Shown here: piece by piece, positions 7,533-17,253 of the stretch
Position numbering within the stretch: position 1 is the stretch's first letter
Layout of the letters: every line of letters begins with the position of its first letter
NCBI RefSeq assembly: GCF_022967985.1
Contig: NZ_JALJVC010000007.1
Coordinates: 1-64,000, forward strand
Direction: 5' to 3'
Source of the DNA: Acinetobacter lwoffii
GTDB lineage: Bacteria > Pseudomonadota > Gammaproteobacteria > Pseudomonadales > Moraxellaceae
DNA length: 64,000 nucleotides
The notes under the pieces: generated by a model
The model's input: the letters and a program-made list of their open reading frames with translations, nothing else
Told to the model about the DNA's origin: nothing
The model's database searches: none
Translations under genes and position numbers: made by a program

Positions 7533-8534
7533 ATGTTGAAATCGGATTTTTATAAAAAGTTTAAGCAGCTTTCAATCGCACTTACCGCATTCGGTCTCAG
7601 CAGTTTGAGTCTGGCCAACGATTTCCAATATCACCCCTCTTATGCCGTTTTTAAGCAAAACGCCATGCAGCGCTATGGGCTGAGCGCCCAACAAGTAGAT
7701 TCCGCCATGAACGGTACGCGTAATTTGCCTAATATCATCAATATCATGAATCGCCCAGGTGAAAGTAAGCCTTGGTATTCGTATAAGACTAACTTCCTGG
7801 CTGAATCTACCATTCAGCGCGGCGTACGCTTTAAACAGCAATATGCAGAAACGCTTAACCGTGCTGAACAGCAGTTTGGTGTGCCGCAATCGATCATTCT
7901 GGGCATTTTAGGTGTAGAAACCGGTTTTGGCAGCAACAAGGGTTCTTTTGTCACTCGTGATGCCCTAGCAACCTTAGGGTTTGGCTATGAACGTCGTGCC
8001 CAGTATTTTCAGGATGAACTGGCTGCTTTAATTGCCTGGTCATATAGAGATGGTGTTGCCACCTCTTCTGTGGTGGGTTCTTATGCTGGCGCTGTTGGCT
8101 ATCCGCAGTTTATGCCGAGCAACATTCCCAAATTCGGCGTGGACTACGATGGCAATGGTCATATTGACCTGCGTAACTCAGCGGTAGATGCGATTGGCTC
8201 GATTGCCAACTATCTGGCACAGCATGGCTGGCAGCGTAATCAGCCGATTGCCTTTCCGGCACGTTATACCGGTTCAAATCCCGATGCCGTGATTGCCAAA
8301 GATCTGACTCAACCTATGCCTTATGGTGTGTTAAAAACGCAAGGCATCAGCCCAATGAATCCAATCGTAAAAATTGACGATCTGGATCTGGTCAATGTAA
8401 TTCAATTACAAGAGAATTATGGCTCGATTTACTACATCACTTATCCAAATTTTCAAGTGATTACCACTTATAATCGTAGCCGTATGTATGCTACTGCTTT
8501 GTGGCTATTAGGTACCGAAATTACCAGCCGTTAA
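7533..8534 (+). CDS. mltB: Lytic murein transglycosylase B family
   Basis: The enzyme cleaves peptidoglycan glycan strands with formation of 1,6-anhydro ends in the periplasm. The 333-residue protein has a signal peptide (about 1-28) without a lipobox cysteine, so it is probably soluble rather than a lipoprotein. The catalytic glutamate is Glu129 in ILGVETGFG, and the segment GAVGYPQFMPSN is typical of the MltB (Slt35) fold. The motif DYDGNGHIDL may be the family's EF-hand-like calcium site. It is a single gene in its own transcription unit. Confidence 0.92.
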   Translation: MLKSDFYKKFKQLSIALTAFGLSSLSLANDFQYHPSYAVFKQNAMQRYGLSAQQVDSAMNGTRNLPNIINIMNRPGESKPWYSYKTNFLAESTIQRGVRFKQQYAETLNRAEQQFGVPQSIILGILGVETGFGSNKGSFVTRDALATLGFGYERRAQYFQDELAALIAWSYRDGVATSSVVGSYAGAVGYPQFMPSNIPKFGVDYDGNGHIDLRNSAVDAIGSIANYLAQHGWQRNQPIAFPARYTGSNPDAVIAKDLTQPMPYGVLKTQGISPMNPIVKIDDLDLVNVIQLQENYGSIYYITYPNFQVITTYNRSRMYATALWLLGTEITSR

Positions 8535-8621
8535 CACTGAAAATTAATATAAATTATGAAAGTCAACATTTTTATAGGTTAATTTGTACGTATTTTAAGC
8601 AATTTTAATATAATGTTACAA

Positions 8622-8644
8622 TATTGATTATTTTTTAATCAATA
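8622..8644. promoter_or_regulatory. Perfect 9-bp inverted repeat between mltB and rlpA
   Basis: TATTGATTA (8622-8630) and TAATCAATA (8636-8644) flank five T. It lies 88 bp after mltB and 179 bp before the rlpA-like gene. It lacks GC pairs, so it makes a weak terminator; an operator is an alternative. Confidence 0.4.
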
Positions 8645-8822
8645 ATTGTTTATTTTGCGTTCTTTTTTTAACTATTTTAATTAAACACTAGACAGGGTAT
8701 TGTCGGCATGAATATTATCCATTTCGTTAAATGTAGTTGCATAAGTTAAATATCAGGCATGTTTATATGGTTTTTCAGCCATTTATGAACAACCAATAGA
8801 TATGCTGTTAGGAGTTGATTCG

Positions 8823-9437
8823 ATGCATTCTTCAATTTTGAAGTCTTTTATGGCCATTGCCACGATCGTCACGCTGACGCAATCACAGGCAGATATGGTT
8901 CCGTCATCTTCATTCACCAATGAAAATGACAATTCGCGTCTTGCAACGCGAGTACTCAATAAAGAAGCTCAAAGCTTCAATTCAAATTTCACAAATTTGA
9001 ACAGCCTTTCAATCACTGAGCGTTCTGGCGATAAAGTTCGCCGTGAAACCATTGCAGCGAAAATTGAACTTCCTGCAGAAGAGCCTTCAGTGATTGAAAA
9101 ACTGAATACAGTGGCTTCTAATACTGTACGTAAATTCAGTCAGACAGGTACAGCGTCTTGGTATGGTCGTCAATTCCACGGCCGTAAAACTGCAAGCGGT
9201 GAAACCTTTGATATGAACGCAATGACTGCTGCTCATCGTAGCCTGCCATTGAACTGCTATATTCGTGTAACTAACCGCAATAACGGCAAGAGCGTCGTGG
9301 TTAAAGTAAATGACCGCGGTCCTTTCCATGGTAACCGTGTTGTTGATTTATCTTACGGTGCTGCGAAACAGTTAGGTATTACCAGTGCCGGTACTGCAAA
9401 AGTCAGTATTGAACGTGTCGCTGGCCCAAATTCTTAA
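8823..9437 (+). CDS. RlpA-like septal ring lytic transglycosylase
   Basis: The C-terminal about 90 residues form the double-psi beta-barrel of RlpA: GTASWYGRQFHGRKTASGE, MTAAHRSLP and VKVNDRGPFHGNRVVDLS, with the His and Asp of the active site. A signal peptide precedes it (about 1-23), and a low-complexity linker joins the two. There is no lipobox and no SPOR domain, so it is shorter than Pseudomonas RlpA. An ATG at 8802 is possible, but 8823 has GGAG eight bases upstream. RlpA cleaves glycan strands lacking stem peptides at the septum; that activity is inferred from the family. Confidence 0.87.
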   Translation: MHSSILKSFMAIATIVTLTQSQADMVPSSSFTNENDNSRLATRVLNKEAQSFNSNFTNLNSLSITERSGDKVRRETIAAKIELPAEEPSVIEKLNTVASNTVRKFSQTGTASWYGRQFHGRKTASGETFDMNAMTAAHRSLPLNCYIRVTNRNNGKSVVVKVNDRGPFHGNRVVDLSYGAAKQLGITSAGTAKVSIERVAGPNS

Positions 9438-9462
9438 GATTTGACCTGCAACACATTTAACA

Positions 9463-9488
9463 AAAGCCACAGCAATGTGGCTTTTTTT
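9463..9488 (+). terminator. Rho-independent terminator
   Basis: AAAGCCACA and TGTGGCTTT pair around GCAA, followed by seven T. It ends the rlpA-like transcript. Confidence 0.9.
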
Positions 9489-9678
9489 ATTGTGCTCATT
9501 TTCTAGAAGAATATAAACGCTCCTGCTCAGCCCTATCTTAAAGTTCTTTCAAGAAAATTTTGGTAGGCTCATCCTGCCTAATAAAATCCCTTCACCTGCA
9601 TGATTAACTTTTGACCATATCCGGATTCTGCTTTATATTTCCAGATAAGCAAAACATGTTCATGGAATGGAGCGAAGA

Positions 9679-10134
9679 ATGAAAACAATATCTAAATGGT
9701 TTGATGAATATAGTGACAGCCATCAAAATAAAACCAACAAGCTGATTCACTGGGTCTGCGTACCAACCATCTATTTTTCGATTATTGGCATTCTGGCACA
9801 TTTCAGCGCTTTGCTGACTACCCTGCTACTGGTTTTGGCTTTTATCTTCTATGCACGCCTGGATCTTGTTTTGGCAGTAGCGATGGCTGTATTAACTTTA
9901 GTAATGGCCTGGCTCATCTGGATTCTACCAGTCGGTACCGGATTCTTTATTGCTCTGTTTGTCTTGGCTTGGATTGGCCAATTTTATGGGCACAAAGTGG
10001 AAGGCAAAAAGCCTTCATTCTTCAAAGACCTCCAATTCCTCCTCATTGGCCCAATTTGGTGCATGGATGCATATTTAGGTAAAATCCTACCGAACTGGAA
10101 ATCACGCCATAGCAGCGCAATTATGAGCGTTTAA
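9679..10134 (+). CDS. DUF962 / Mpo1-like membrane protein
   Basis: The 151-residue protein has the DUF962 layout: an N-terminal WFDEYSDSHQNKTNKLIHWVCVP-type segment with conserved histidines, four hydrophobic helices, the motif GQFYGHKVEGKKPSF, and LLIGPIW near the C-terminus. Fungal Mpo1 of this family is a dioxygenase in alpha-oxidation of 2-hydroxy fatty acids; the conserved histidines are kept here, but the bacterial function is unproven. The ATG at 9679 has GGAG at a good distance, preferred over the ATG 12 bp earlier. Confidence 0.85.
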   Translation: MKTISKWFDEYSDSHQNKTNKLIHWVCVPTIYFSIIGILAHFSALLTTLLLVLAFIFYARLDLVLAVAMAVLTLVMAWLIWILPVGTGFFIALFVLAWIGQFYGHKVEGKKPSFFKDLQFLLIGPIWCMDAYLGKILPNWKSRHSSAIMSV

Positions 10135-10167
10135 ACGCTATATTCGATTTATCCAATTGGAAGAACC

Positions 10168-10668
10168 TTATTGATAGGTTCTTCCTTGATGTTTTAACCA
10201 GCCATCGACATGTTTTCGCGCAGGGTCATGATGCGTCCAGTGAATCACCCCGCCCTTGTCACTGTATTCATATTCTCCATAAAACTCGACCTGATCCTGT
10301 TTTTGAATATTCTGAATACGCGGCGCTAGATCGATATTATGTGCAACCAGTACAGTTTGGCCATTTGGTAACTCGAGGATGAACTTTTGATGACGCGATC
10401 CTTCATGATCATCTGGTAAAACAGCAACCACCTGCCCGCTTGAACGGACCTGTAGATCACTCTGGCGATGTTGAAACGCCCGTGCAATTCGATCCAGATC
10501 ATCAGTCTTTTGAGACGGTACTAAGTTAGGCTCTGAATCAAGCGTTTCAGTTGTAGTATCAGATGCGGATGGAATAAGTGGTTGGGATTGTTGTAGATCC
10601 AGGCCCAGATAAGCAGCAATCAACAGTGCAATGACTGCACCGATGCTCAGATTGGTTTTATTTGGCAT
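10168..10668 (-). CDS. DUF3465-family secreted or anchored protein
   Basis: The 166-residue product begins with a membrane anchor or uncleaved signal (about 8-24), followed by a Ser/Thr-rich linker. A C-terminal domain contains VRSSGQVVAVLPDDHEGSRHQKF, ILELPNGQTVLVAHNIDL and DKGGVIHWTHHDPARKHVDGWLK motifs, typical of DUF3465, an OB-like fold of unknown role. Upstream in-frame codons to 10782 run into the tsf terminator, so I start at 10668. A hairpin (10159-10185) overlaps the stop codon and may end transcription from both sides. Confidence 0.8.
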   Translation of the reverse strand: MPNKTNLSIGAVIALLIAAYLGLDLQQSQPLIPSASDTTTETLDSEPNLVPSQKTDDLDRIARAFQHRQSDLQVRSSGQVVAVLPDDHEGSRHQKFILELPNGQTVLVAHNIDLAPRIQNIQKQDQVEFYGEYEYSDKGGVIHWTHHDPARKHVDGWLKHQGRTYQ

Positions 10669-10766
10669 TTTTATAACTTTTTTATTAAATGATGAATACA
10701 TGATCTGAGCTCTATCACCAAACCCAAATCCTATTCTTGAATTGCTGATGAAGAATAAATCAACAT

Positions 10767-10798
10767 AAAAAAGCCCCATCAATCAGATAGGGCTTTTT
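10767..10798 (-). terminator. Terminator of tsf
   Basis: AAAAAGCCC and GGGCTTTTT pair with a partly paired ATC/GAT extension. On the minus strand it follows the tsf stop codon by 16 bp. The flanking A and T runs would let it work both ways. Confidence 0.88.
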
Positions 10799-10813
10799 CT
10801 AATTCCTAAGGAA

Positions 10814-11689
10814 TTATTTTGCAGCAGCTTGAGCAGCAGCAACTTCTTCAGCGAAGCTCATTTCTGCTTTTTTCTCAATGCCTTCACCAACTTCGAAACG
10901 AACGAAGTTTGCAACTGTAGTACCAGTTGCTTTAAGAACGTCTGCAACTTTCTTATCGTTGTCGATTACGTACATTTGACGCTCAAGCACAACTTCATTC
11001 AAGTATTTCTCAACAGAACCTACAACCATCTTCTCAACGATATTTGCTGGCTTGCCAGATTCAAGTGCTTTCGCTTCAGCAATTTCTTTCTCTTTCGCGA
11101 TAAGCTCAGCAGAAACGCCTTCAGCATTTACAGCAACTGGGTTGAACGCAGCAACGTGCATTGCCAAGCCTTTACCTGTAGCTTCATCACCAGTGTAAGA
11201 AACAACAACACCGATTTTAAGACCGTGTTTGTAAACTGCAAGGTTTTCGCCTTCAACAATTTTCGCACGACGTACTTGGATGTTTTCACCGATCTTTTGA
11301 ACAAGAGCGATACGCGCTTCTTCAACAGTTGCACCATCTTCTAGTTTCAATTCAGCGATTTGAGCAGGATCAGTTACGTTTGCAGCAAGTGCAGCAGCAG
11401 CAACTTTCGCAGAGAAACCAGCAAAGTTTTCGTCTTTTGCAACGAAGTCAGTTTGACAGTTAACTTCTAGAAGAAGTGCTTTGTTGCCGTCTTGAGCAAT
11501 TGTGATCGCGCCGTCAGCAGCAATGTTACCTGCTTTTTTAGCAGCTTTAGCTTGACCAGATTTACGTAGGTTGTCGATCGCCAGTTCAACGTCGCCGCCC
11601 GCTTCTGTCAAAGCTTTTTTACATTCCATCATTGCAAGACCAGTACGATCGCGCAATTCTTTAACCATGCTTGCTGTAACTGCAGTCAT
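10814..11689 (-). CDS. tsf: Translation elongation factor Ts
   Basis: EF-Ts is the nucleotide exchange factor that recycles EF-Tu-GDP. The 291-residue protein has the N-terminal UBA-like domain with RDRTGLAMMECKKAL, the core motif LLEVNCQTDFVAK (EF-Tu contact with TDF), and the C-terminal helical module. It follows rpsB in the same direction, 142 bp downstream, as in most bacteria. The intergenic hairpin at 11738-11763 probably reduces tsf transcription relative to rpsB. Confidence 0.98.
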   Translation of the reverse strand: MTAVTASMVKELRDRTGLAMMECKKALTEAGGDVELAIDNLRKSGQAKAAKKAGNIAADGAITIAQDGNKALLLEVNCQTDFVAKDENFAGFSAKVAAAALAANVTDPAQIAELKLEDGATVEEARIALVQKIGENIQVRRAKIVEGENLAVYKHGLKIGVVVSYTGDEATGKGLAMHVAAFNPVAVNAEGVSAELIAKEKEIAEAKALESGKPANIVEKMVVGSVEKYLNEVVLERQMYVIDNDKKVADVLKATGTTVANFVRFEVGEGIEKKAEMSFAEEVAAAQAAAK

Positions 11690-11737
11690 GTTTATCTCCT
11701 AAATTCGGTAGAAAATGAATTCTTTTTAGAACAGAAA

Positions 11738-11763
11738 CGGCCCAGAGGAGTTCTCATGGGCCG
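11738..11763 (-). terminator. Partial terminator (attenuator) between rpsB and tsf
   Basis: CGGCCCA and TGGGCCG pair, extended by GAG/CTC with one bulge. On the minus strand GTTTCTGTTC follows instead of a clean T run. An imperfect terminator here suits the attenuation known between rpsB and tsf in E. coli. Confidence 0.6.
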
Positions 11764-11831
11764 CCTGCATACATAACGCTTACTTTGCCACCATCACATG
11801 TCGCAAAAATGACAAGCTAGCGTCAAACGCA

Positions 11832-12578
11832 TTAAGCCTCAGAAGCTGGAGCTTCTTCTGCTTTAGCTTGTGCATTTGCTTGTGATTGAGCATATTCTTT
11901 ACCAGCAAGAATCGCATCAGCCATAGCAGAAGCATAAAGTGTTACTGCACGGATCGCATCATCGTTACCCGGGATAACATAGTCTACGTTGTCTGGGTTA
12001 GAGTTTGTATCAACGATACCGATTACAGGAATACCAAGGTTCTTCGCTTCTTTGATTGCAATCGCTTCGTGATCAACGTCGATTACGAATAATGCGTCAG
12101 GTAAACCACCCATGTTTTTAACGCCGCCTAAGCCACGCTCAAGTTTTTCCATCTCACGAGTACGCTCTAGAGCTTCACGTTTAGTCAGCTTAGCGAAAGT
12201 ACCGTCTTGAGATTGAGTTTGAAGGTCTTTTAAACGGTTGATAGATTGGCGAAGTGTTTTCCAGTTCGTCAACATACCACCTAACCAGCGGTGATCTACA
12301 TATGGTTGACCAGCGCGTTGAGCTTGTTCACGGATGATCGCAGAAGCTGCACGTTTAGTACCAACGAACAAAACTTTGTTCTTTTTGCTAGCCAAGTTGT
12401 TAGCAAAGTTCAAAGCATCATTTAACGCAGGAACAGTGTGCTCAAGGTTGATGATGTGAATTTTGTTACGCGCACCAAAGATGTAATCACGCATCTTTGG
12501 ATTCCAGAAACGAGTTTGGTGACCAAAGTGCGCGCCAGCTTGAAGAAGGTCGCGCATGCTTACGTTGTAATCTGCCAT
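11832..12578 (-). CDS. rpsB: 30S ribosomal protein S2
   Basis: The 248-residue protein has the S2 hallmarks [22 protein letters not shown], the segment LFVGTKRAA, and the C-terminal [12 protein letters not shown]. The start is the ATG at 12578 (MADYNVSM), with AAGG at a good distance; an upstream in-frame extension to 12641 is leader sequence. The long leader (12579-12785) can form hairpins around GGGTGCCC and is where S2 autoregulation acts in enterobacteria; that control is inferred here. tsf is the downstream partner. Confidence 0.98.
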   Translation of the reverse strand: MADYNVSMRDLLQAGAHFGHQTRFWNPKMRDYIFGARNKIHIINLEHTVPALNDALNFANNLASKKNKVLFVGTKRAASAIIREQAQRAGQPYVDHRWLGGMLTNWKTLRQSINRLKDLQTQSQDGTFAKLTKREALERTREMEKLERGLGGVKNMGGLPDALFVIDVDHEAIAIKEAKNLGIPVIGIVDTNSNPDNVDYVIPGNDDAIRAVTLYASAMADAILAGKEYAQSQANAQAKAEEAPASEA

Positions 12579-12785
12579 TTTCTTTACCTTAAAGTTTGGG
12601 TTAGGCCTCCATATACCCGCATTCTCCACCCTAAAGGGCACCCAGAGTAATGTGTCGATATATGTGCGGATTTTTTTGCCTCATCGCACAAAGCCCGTGA
12701 AATTTATTCACGAAAAAGCATTTGATAAAATGGGCGGCTATTTATACCATAGTCACACACAAATTTCCAAAAGTTTTTAGAGATC

Positions 12786-13613
12786 ATGAACAACACTTAC
12801 CAAGCGCCACGTCGACTTATCAAAACCCCTGACGAAATTGAAAAAATGCGTGTGGCAGGGCGACTGGCGGCAGAAGTATTGGATATGATCAAACCGCATA
12901 TTGTTCCAGGTGTTACTACGCTAGAACTTGATACGATTTGTCATGACTATATTGTTAACCAACAACAAGCCATTCCAGCCTGCTTAGGTTATGGTGCAGC
13001 ACCAGGTCGGCCTGCTTTCCAGCATGTGATTTGCACTTCTGTGAATCATGTGGTGTGTCACGGCATTCCATCGGATAGCAAAAAGTTGAAAAAAGGTGAC
13101 ATTCTGAATATCGATGTCACTGTGATTAAAGATGGCTATCATGGTGATACCAACATGATGTACATCGTCGGTGGTGAAACATCTATTCTTGCTAACCGTC
13201 TATGTAAAGTAGCGCAAGAAGCCATGTACCGGGGTATTGAAACTGTAAAACCAGGGTCAACCATTGGCGATATTGGCCACGTGATTCAAAAATATGTCGA
13301 ATCTGAACGTTTTGGTGTGGTACGTGAATATTGTGGTCATGGAATTGGCACGACTTTCCATGACGAACCACAAGTATTGCATTACGGCCAGCCAGATACC
13401 GGGATGATTTTAGAAGAAGGCATGACTTTTACCATTGAGCCAATGGTCAATGGCGGCGACTGGAAAACCAAATTACTCGGTGATAAATGGACAGTGGTCA
13501 CCAAAGATCACTCATTGTCGGCACAATATGAACATACAATTCTGGTGACTAAAACCGGCGCGGAAATTTTAACAGCACGCCCGGACGAAGATTTGTCACG
13601 CTTTAGTGCGTAA
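12786..13613 (+). CDS. map: Methionine aminopeptidase, type I
   Basis: Map removes the initiator methionine from new proteins in the cytosol. The 275-residue protein has the five metal ligands Asp110 (NIDVTV), Asp121 (HGDTN), His185 (CGHGIGT), Glu218 (FTIEP) and Glu249 (YEHTI), and the substrate-binding His92 (VVCHGIP). It lacks the zinc-finger extension of eukaryotic forms. It is divergent from rpsB, an arrangement common in bacteria, and ends at a terminator. Confidence 0.98.
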   Translation: MNNTYQAPRRLIKTPDEIEKMRVAGRLAAEVLDMIKPHIVPGVTTLELDTICHDYIVNQQQAIPACLGYGAAPGRPAFQHVICTSVNHVVCHGIPSDSKKLKKGDILNIDVTVIKDGYHGDTNMMYIVGGETSILANRLCKVAQEAMYRGIETVKPGSTIGDIGHVIQKYVESERFGVVREYCGHGIGTTFHDEPQVLHYGQPDTGMILEEGMTFTIEPMVNGGDWKTKLLGDKWTVVTKDHSLSAQYEHTILVTKTGAEILTARPDEDLSRFSA

Positions 13614-13632
13614 CCACAACATCAACAACACA

Positions 13633-13660
13633 AAATGGTCACTTTAAAGTGGCCATTTTT
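13633..13660 (+). terminator. Rho-independent terminator
   Basis: AAATGGTCACTT and AAGTGGCCATTT pair with one G-T pair and are followed by T-rich DNA. It ends map 20 bp after the stop codon. Confidence 0.88.
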
Positions 13661-13867
13661 ATTTTATATTTCATGCATCAATATGCATGACCGAGATGTA
13701 ACAAGTCTCTCCTCGCCTGCTCCCAGCGCATCGAAATTCAAGATAAAGTTCGGTCAATACACCATTTTTTCCTTAAAGTTTTCCAAATTCTTTTGCCCTA
13801 TCTGCACCATTTTAGGCTAAGATAATGTGCTTTTTATTTTTTAATCCCTATAAGAAGGAATACTGCC

Positions 13868-15103
13868 GTGGACGTACGTCTCTCTGATCGTGTGAATGCC
13901 ATCAAACCGTCCCCTACGCTTGCTGTGACTAACAAAGCTGCTGAATTAAAAGCTGCAGGTCATAACGTGATTGGTTTGGGCGCAGGTGAACCAGATTTTG
14001 ATACCCCTCAACACATCAAAGATGCAGCAATTGCAGCGATTAACAACGGTTTCACCAAATACACCGCTGTTGACGGTACGCCAGGTCTTAAAAAAGCCAT
14101 TATTGCTAAATTCAAACGCGACAATAACCTAGACTATGCAGCAAACCAGATTCTGGTTTCTTGTGGTGGTAAGCAATCATTCTTTAACTTGGCACTTGCT
14201 TTGTTAAACAAAGGTGATGAAGTGATTATTCCTGCACCTTTCTGGGTAAGCTACCCGGACATGGTGATCATCGCTGAAGGCGTACCAGTTATTGTGAAAT
14301 GTGGTGAAGAACAACGTTTCAAAATCACCCCTGAACAATTAGAAGCTGCAATCACGGACAAAACACGTCTAGTGGTATTGAACAGCCCATCTAACCCTAC
14401 AGGTATGATCTACACTAAAGCTGAGCTTGAAGCGCTGGCTGACGTACTTCGTAAATACCCAGAAGTGTATATCGCATCTGATGACATGTACGAACCAATC
14501 CGTTGGGATGACGAGTTCTACAACATCGCAACAGTTGCACCAGACCTTTATGACCGCACGATTGTGTTAAACGGTGTGTCTAAAGCTTACGCAATGACTG
14601 GCTGGCGTATCGGCTACGCAGCGGGCCCTGCTAAACTGATTGGTGCAATGAAAAAGATCCAGTCTCAATCAACTTCTAACCCAACTTCTATTTCGCAAGT
14701 TGCTGCTGAAGCTGCATTGAATGGTCCTCAAGACGTTCTTGAACCAATGATTGAAGCATTCAAACGTCGTCATGACCTAGTTGTGAAAGGCTTGAATGAT
14801 ATTCACGGTATTTCTTGCTTGCCTGCTGATGGCGCATTCTATGCATATGCCAACATCAAACCGTTGATTCGTGCCAAAGGTCTTAAATCTTGCACAGAAT
14901 TCTCTGCATGGTTACTGGAAGAAACTGGTGTTGCAGTGGTTCCTGGTGATGCATTCGGTCTTGGCGGTTTCATGCGTATCTCTTACGCAACGGCTGACGA
15001 AGTACTTGTTGATGCACTTGCACGTATCAAAAAAGCTGCTGATTCTATCGAAGGCGTTGATGCTGCGATTGCTTCAATCGAAGCTGAAAAAGCTGAAAAA
15101 TAA
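13868..15103 (+). CDS. aspC: Pyridoxal-phosphate aminotransferase (aspartate aminotransferase, class Ib)
   Basis: The 411-residue protein is a class I aminotransferase of the Ib subgroup. Lys239 in NGVSKAYAMTGWR binds PLP; the region NSPSNPTG and SDDMYE hold the PLP-contacting Asn, Asp and Tyr, and RISYA carries the substrate-carboxylate Arg. It would convert aspartate and 2-oxoglutarate to oxaloacetate and glutamate; specificity for other amino acids is not excluded. It starts with GTG after AAGAAGGAA. The C-terminus has a Glu/Ala/Lys-rich tail. It forms its own unit. Confidence 0.92.
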   Translation: MDVRLSDRVNAIKPSPTLAVTNKAAELKAAGHNVIGLGAGEPDFDTPQHIKDAAIAAINNGFTKYTAVDGTPGLKKAIIAKFKRDNNLDYAANQILVSCGGKQSFFNLALALLNKGDEVIIPAPFWVSYPDMVIIAEGVPVIVKCGEEQRFKITPEQLEAAITDKTRLVVLNSPSNPTGMIYTKAELEALADVLRKYPEVYIASDDMYEPIRWDDEFYNIATVAPDLYDRTIVLNGVSKAYAMTGWRIGYAAGPAKLIGAMKKIQSQSTSNPTSISQVAAEAALNGPQDVLEPMIEAFKRRHDLVVKGLNDIHGISCLPADGAFYAYANIKPLIRAKGLKSCTEFSAWLLEETGVAVVPGDAFGLGGFMRISYATADEVLVDALARIKKAADSIEGVDAAIASIEAEKAEK

Positions 15104-15118
15104 TCTAGCTTGCTAGAT

Positions 15119-15149
15119 AAAAAAACCCGCGAATTTCGCGGGTTTTTTT
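15119..15149 (+). terminator. Rho-independent terminator
   Basis: AACCCGCGAA and TTCGCGGGTT form a near-perfect stem with A and T runs on both sides. It follows the aminotransferase and may also end the convergent MATE transcript. Confidence 0.93.
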
Positions 15150-15166
15150 ATGTTCTTCAACATGTA

Positions 15167-16513
15167 TTAAACAGTGAGCCGTATTCGCTTATAGCTCAAG
15201 TATTTCATGAGTAAACAAACAAAACATAGACTTGCTGCAATCGTGTACGCAATACTCAACATCCACCAAAAACCATGAATCCCCAATGCATTGCTTTGCC
15301 AATTGAACAGTGTCATTGGATGATACGCCACATACCAACTACCCCCTAAGCCCACGACCAACACCGTACTGATAAAAATAAACATTGGTCTGACAATTTC
15401 ACGCCAGCAACGTAGCATTGCCAAACTAATCACCAGTAGCGCATCAAAGATATGCATCCAACACATTAACAAGATCAATGCCAAGGCTAATGCAATCACC
15501 TGCGCATCATTGCTAAATAACCCCACAATCCAACTATCTAAGCCCCAAATAGTCAACACGACAACGATAGCTATTAGCATCACAGCCATCAGTGCCCGCT
15601 TACTGAGTTGCCATGCAGCATCAATCTGCTCCGCACCGATTTTAGTCGACACCAAAATACCGAAGGCGGATGCCATCGACATCGGCAACATAAACATCAG
15701 GCCCAATAAACCAAGCATCACCTAATGTGCATTCACTACAATGTCACCCAAAGGCAAGATCAGCAAAGCAATCGCGCTGATGGCAAATACATCCACAAAA
15801 GTCACCACCGCATTGGGCAATCCAATTTTTAAAATTTTCAACAAAGTCTGCCAGTGAAAGAAAACACCAGACCACTGGATCTTTAACTTCTGCTCAAGGA
15901 AGAAAAAATAGTAAACAAACAACAGTACCCACTGCACAATTAAATGTGCCATGAATGCACCTTCAACCCCATAGCTTGTAACATAACCCTCAATGCCATA
16001 AATCAAGACATAAGCCAAAGCCACTTTGAGCAGTAAATAGATCATATTGGCGTAAAACACACGCTTAGCCTGCCCACAGGCTTGGGTGAAAATATATAAA
16101 ATACGCAACAATAAATGCGCTGGAATCGTCCAAGCCAACAGCCACAGACATGGCACAATCAATGCCTGTAAGGCCGCACCTGCCTTTAAAAAATAAAGTA
16201 AAGGAGTCGCATGATTAAACAAGTACATCGCAACAGCAGAAATCACCAGTACAATCAAAATACTTTGCTTCAGGATACGTTGGATGTCCGCATAATCCTG
16301 ACGTCCATTGGCTTCTGCCAGCTCTTGCATCATGCCCTGTAACACCCCAATACCCGTCACAAAGCACAAAGAATAAACAGACAAACAGACTGCCAATGCA
16401 GCCACATGCTGAGGTGAAAAATGTGATAGAAAAATCACGTCGAACAAACCACTTAGCATAATAATGGCATTACTGAGAAAAATAGGCACCCAAAGATGCA
16501 GAAACTGTTTCAT
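15167..16513 (-). pseudogene. MATE-family efflux transporter interrupted by an amber codon
   Basis: Two open segments in the same frame, 15722-16513 and 15167-15721, together give a 12-helix MATE exporter of about 448 residues. They are separated only by TAG at 15722-15724, within DIVVNAH-stop-VMLGLL. In MATE proteins the residue after AH is usually glutamine (AHQ), so this is best read as CAG to TAG. The N-half shows the MATE start (LSGLFDVIFLSHFSP); the C-half has MLPMSMASAFGILVSTKIG. No other damage is visible, so the lesion is probably recent. The C-half could be read from the GTG or ATG next to the stop, but a split pump is unlikely to work. Confidence 0.88.
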
Positions 16514-16780
16514 CACCCTATCACTCGATTTTTTAATTCTTTTATAAGATTCGTTTTTTTTGGCAGATTATTTAGATCTGAGATATTTCATTAGAAATGT
16601 ATACCAGTATCGTGCAATAAATTATTCTATTTCTTATTTTTTATAAAAATGATTTTACTCAGGTGCAGGCAATGCACTTCTTACAAAATAATCCGCCATT
16701 CCTATACCAGATTGCTATTATCGATGTCACAATTTTGAATTAAACCTCAATAACTCAAGAATAATGAAAGGAAAAGTACA

Positions 16781-17218
16781 ATGAACCCAAAAGAAATGAG
16801 CGGTTTAGCATTACTGGAAGCGATGCGTGATGAAAAAATCCCGGCCCCAAGTATTAGCGAAACCATGTCGATGCAACCAGCAGTGATTGAAAGCGGACAT
16901 GTAGAATTTAAGGTCAAAGCTGATCATCGACATTTAAATCCGCTTGGCGGCGTCCATGGTGGTTTTGCTGCAACCGTTTTGGATACCGTGACAGGCTGCG
17001 CGATTCATACTTTACTTGAAGCAGGTGTCGGTTATGGCACCATTGATCTGAATGTAAAGATGTGCCGCCCTATACCTCAGAATGAGCCACTGAAAGCCGT
17101 AGGAAAATCAATTAATCTCAGTAAAAATTTAGGTATTTCTGAAGGTCAGATTCTGGATCAAGAAGGTCGCCTGTATGCCCATGCCACTGCGACCTGTATG
17201 ATTATTCGGACTGAATGA
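16781..17218 (+). CDS. PaaI-type hotdog thioesterase
   Basis: The 145-residue protein has the hotdog-fold thioesterase motif HLNPLGGVHGGFAATVLDTVTG, where the second HGG and the Asp form the active-site region, and a central strand KMCRPIP. It would hydrolyse an acyl-CoA; the substrate is not evident. The ATG has AAAGGAAAAG upstream. It stands alone, convergent with the next gene. Confidence 0.87.
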   Translation: MNPKEMSGLALLEAMRDEKIPAPSISETMSMQPAVIESGHVEFKVKADHRHLNPLGGVHGGFAATVLDTVTGCAIHTLLEAGVGYGTIDLNVKMCRPIPQNEPLKAVGKSINLSKNLGISEGQILDQEGRLYAHATATCMIIRTE

Positions 17219-17253
17219 AATTGCTAGCCTGCACAACTCATCAGGTAATTCAT

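Noticed and set aside
7318-7539. Open frame of 73 codons before mltB
   Set aside because: No ribosome site, AT-rich composition, overlap with the mltB start and no recognisable motif.
15722-15724. Programmed read-through of the amber codon in the MATE gene
   Set aside because: No known read-through context or pyrrolysine genes are seen; a simple nonsense mutation is enough.
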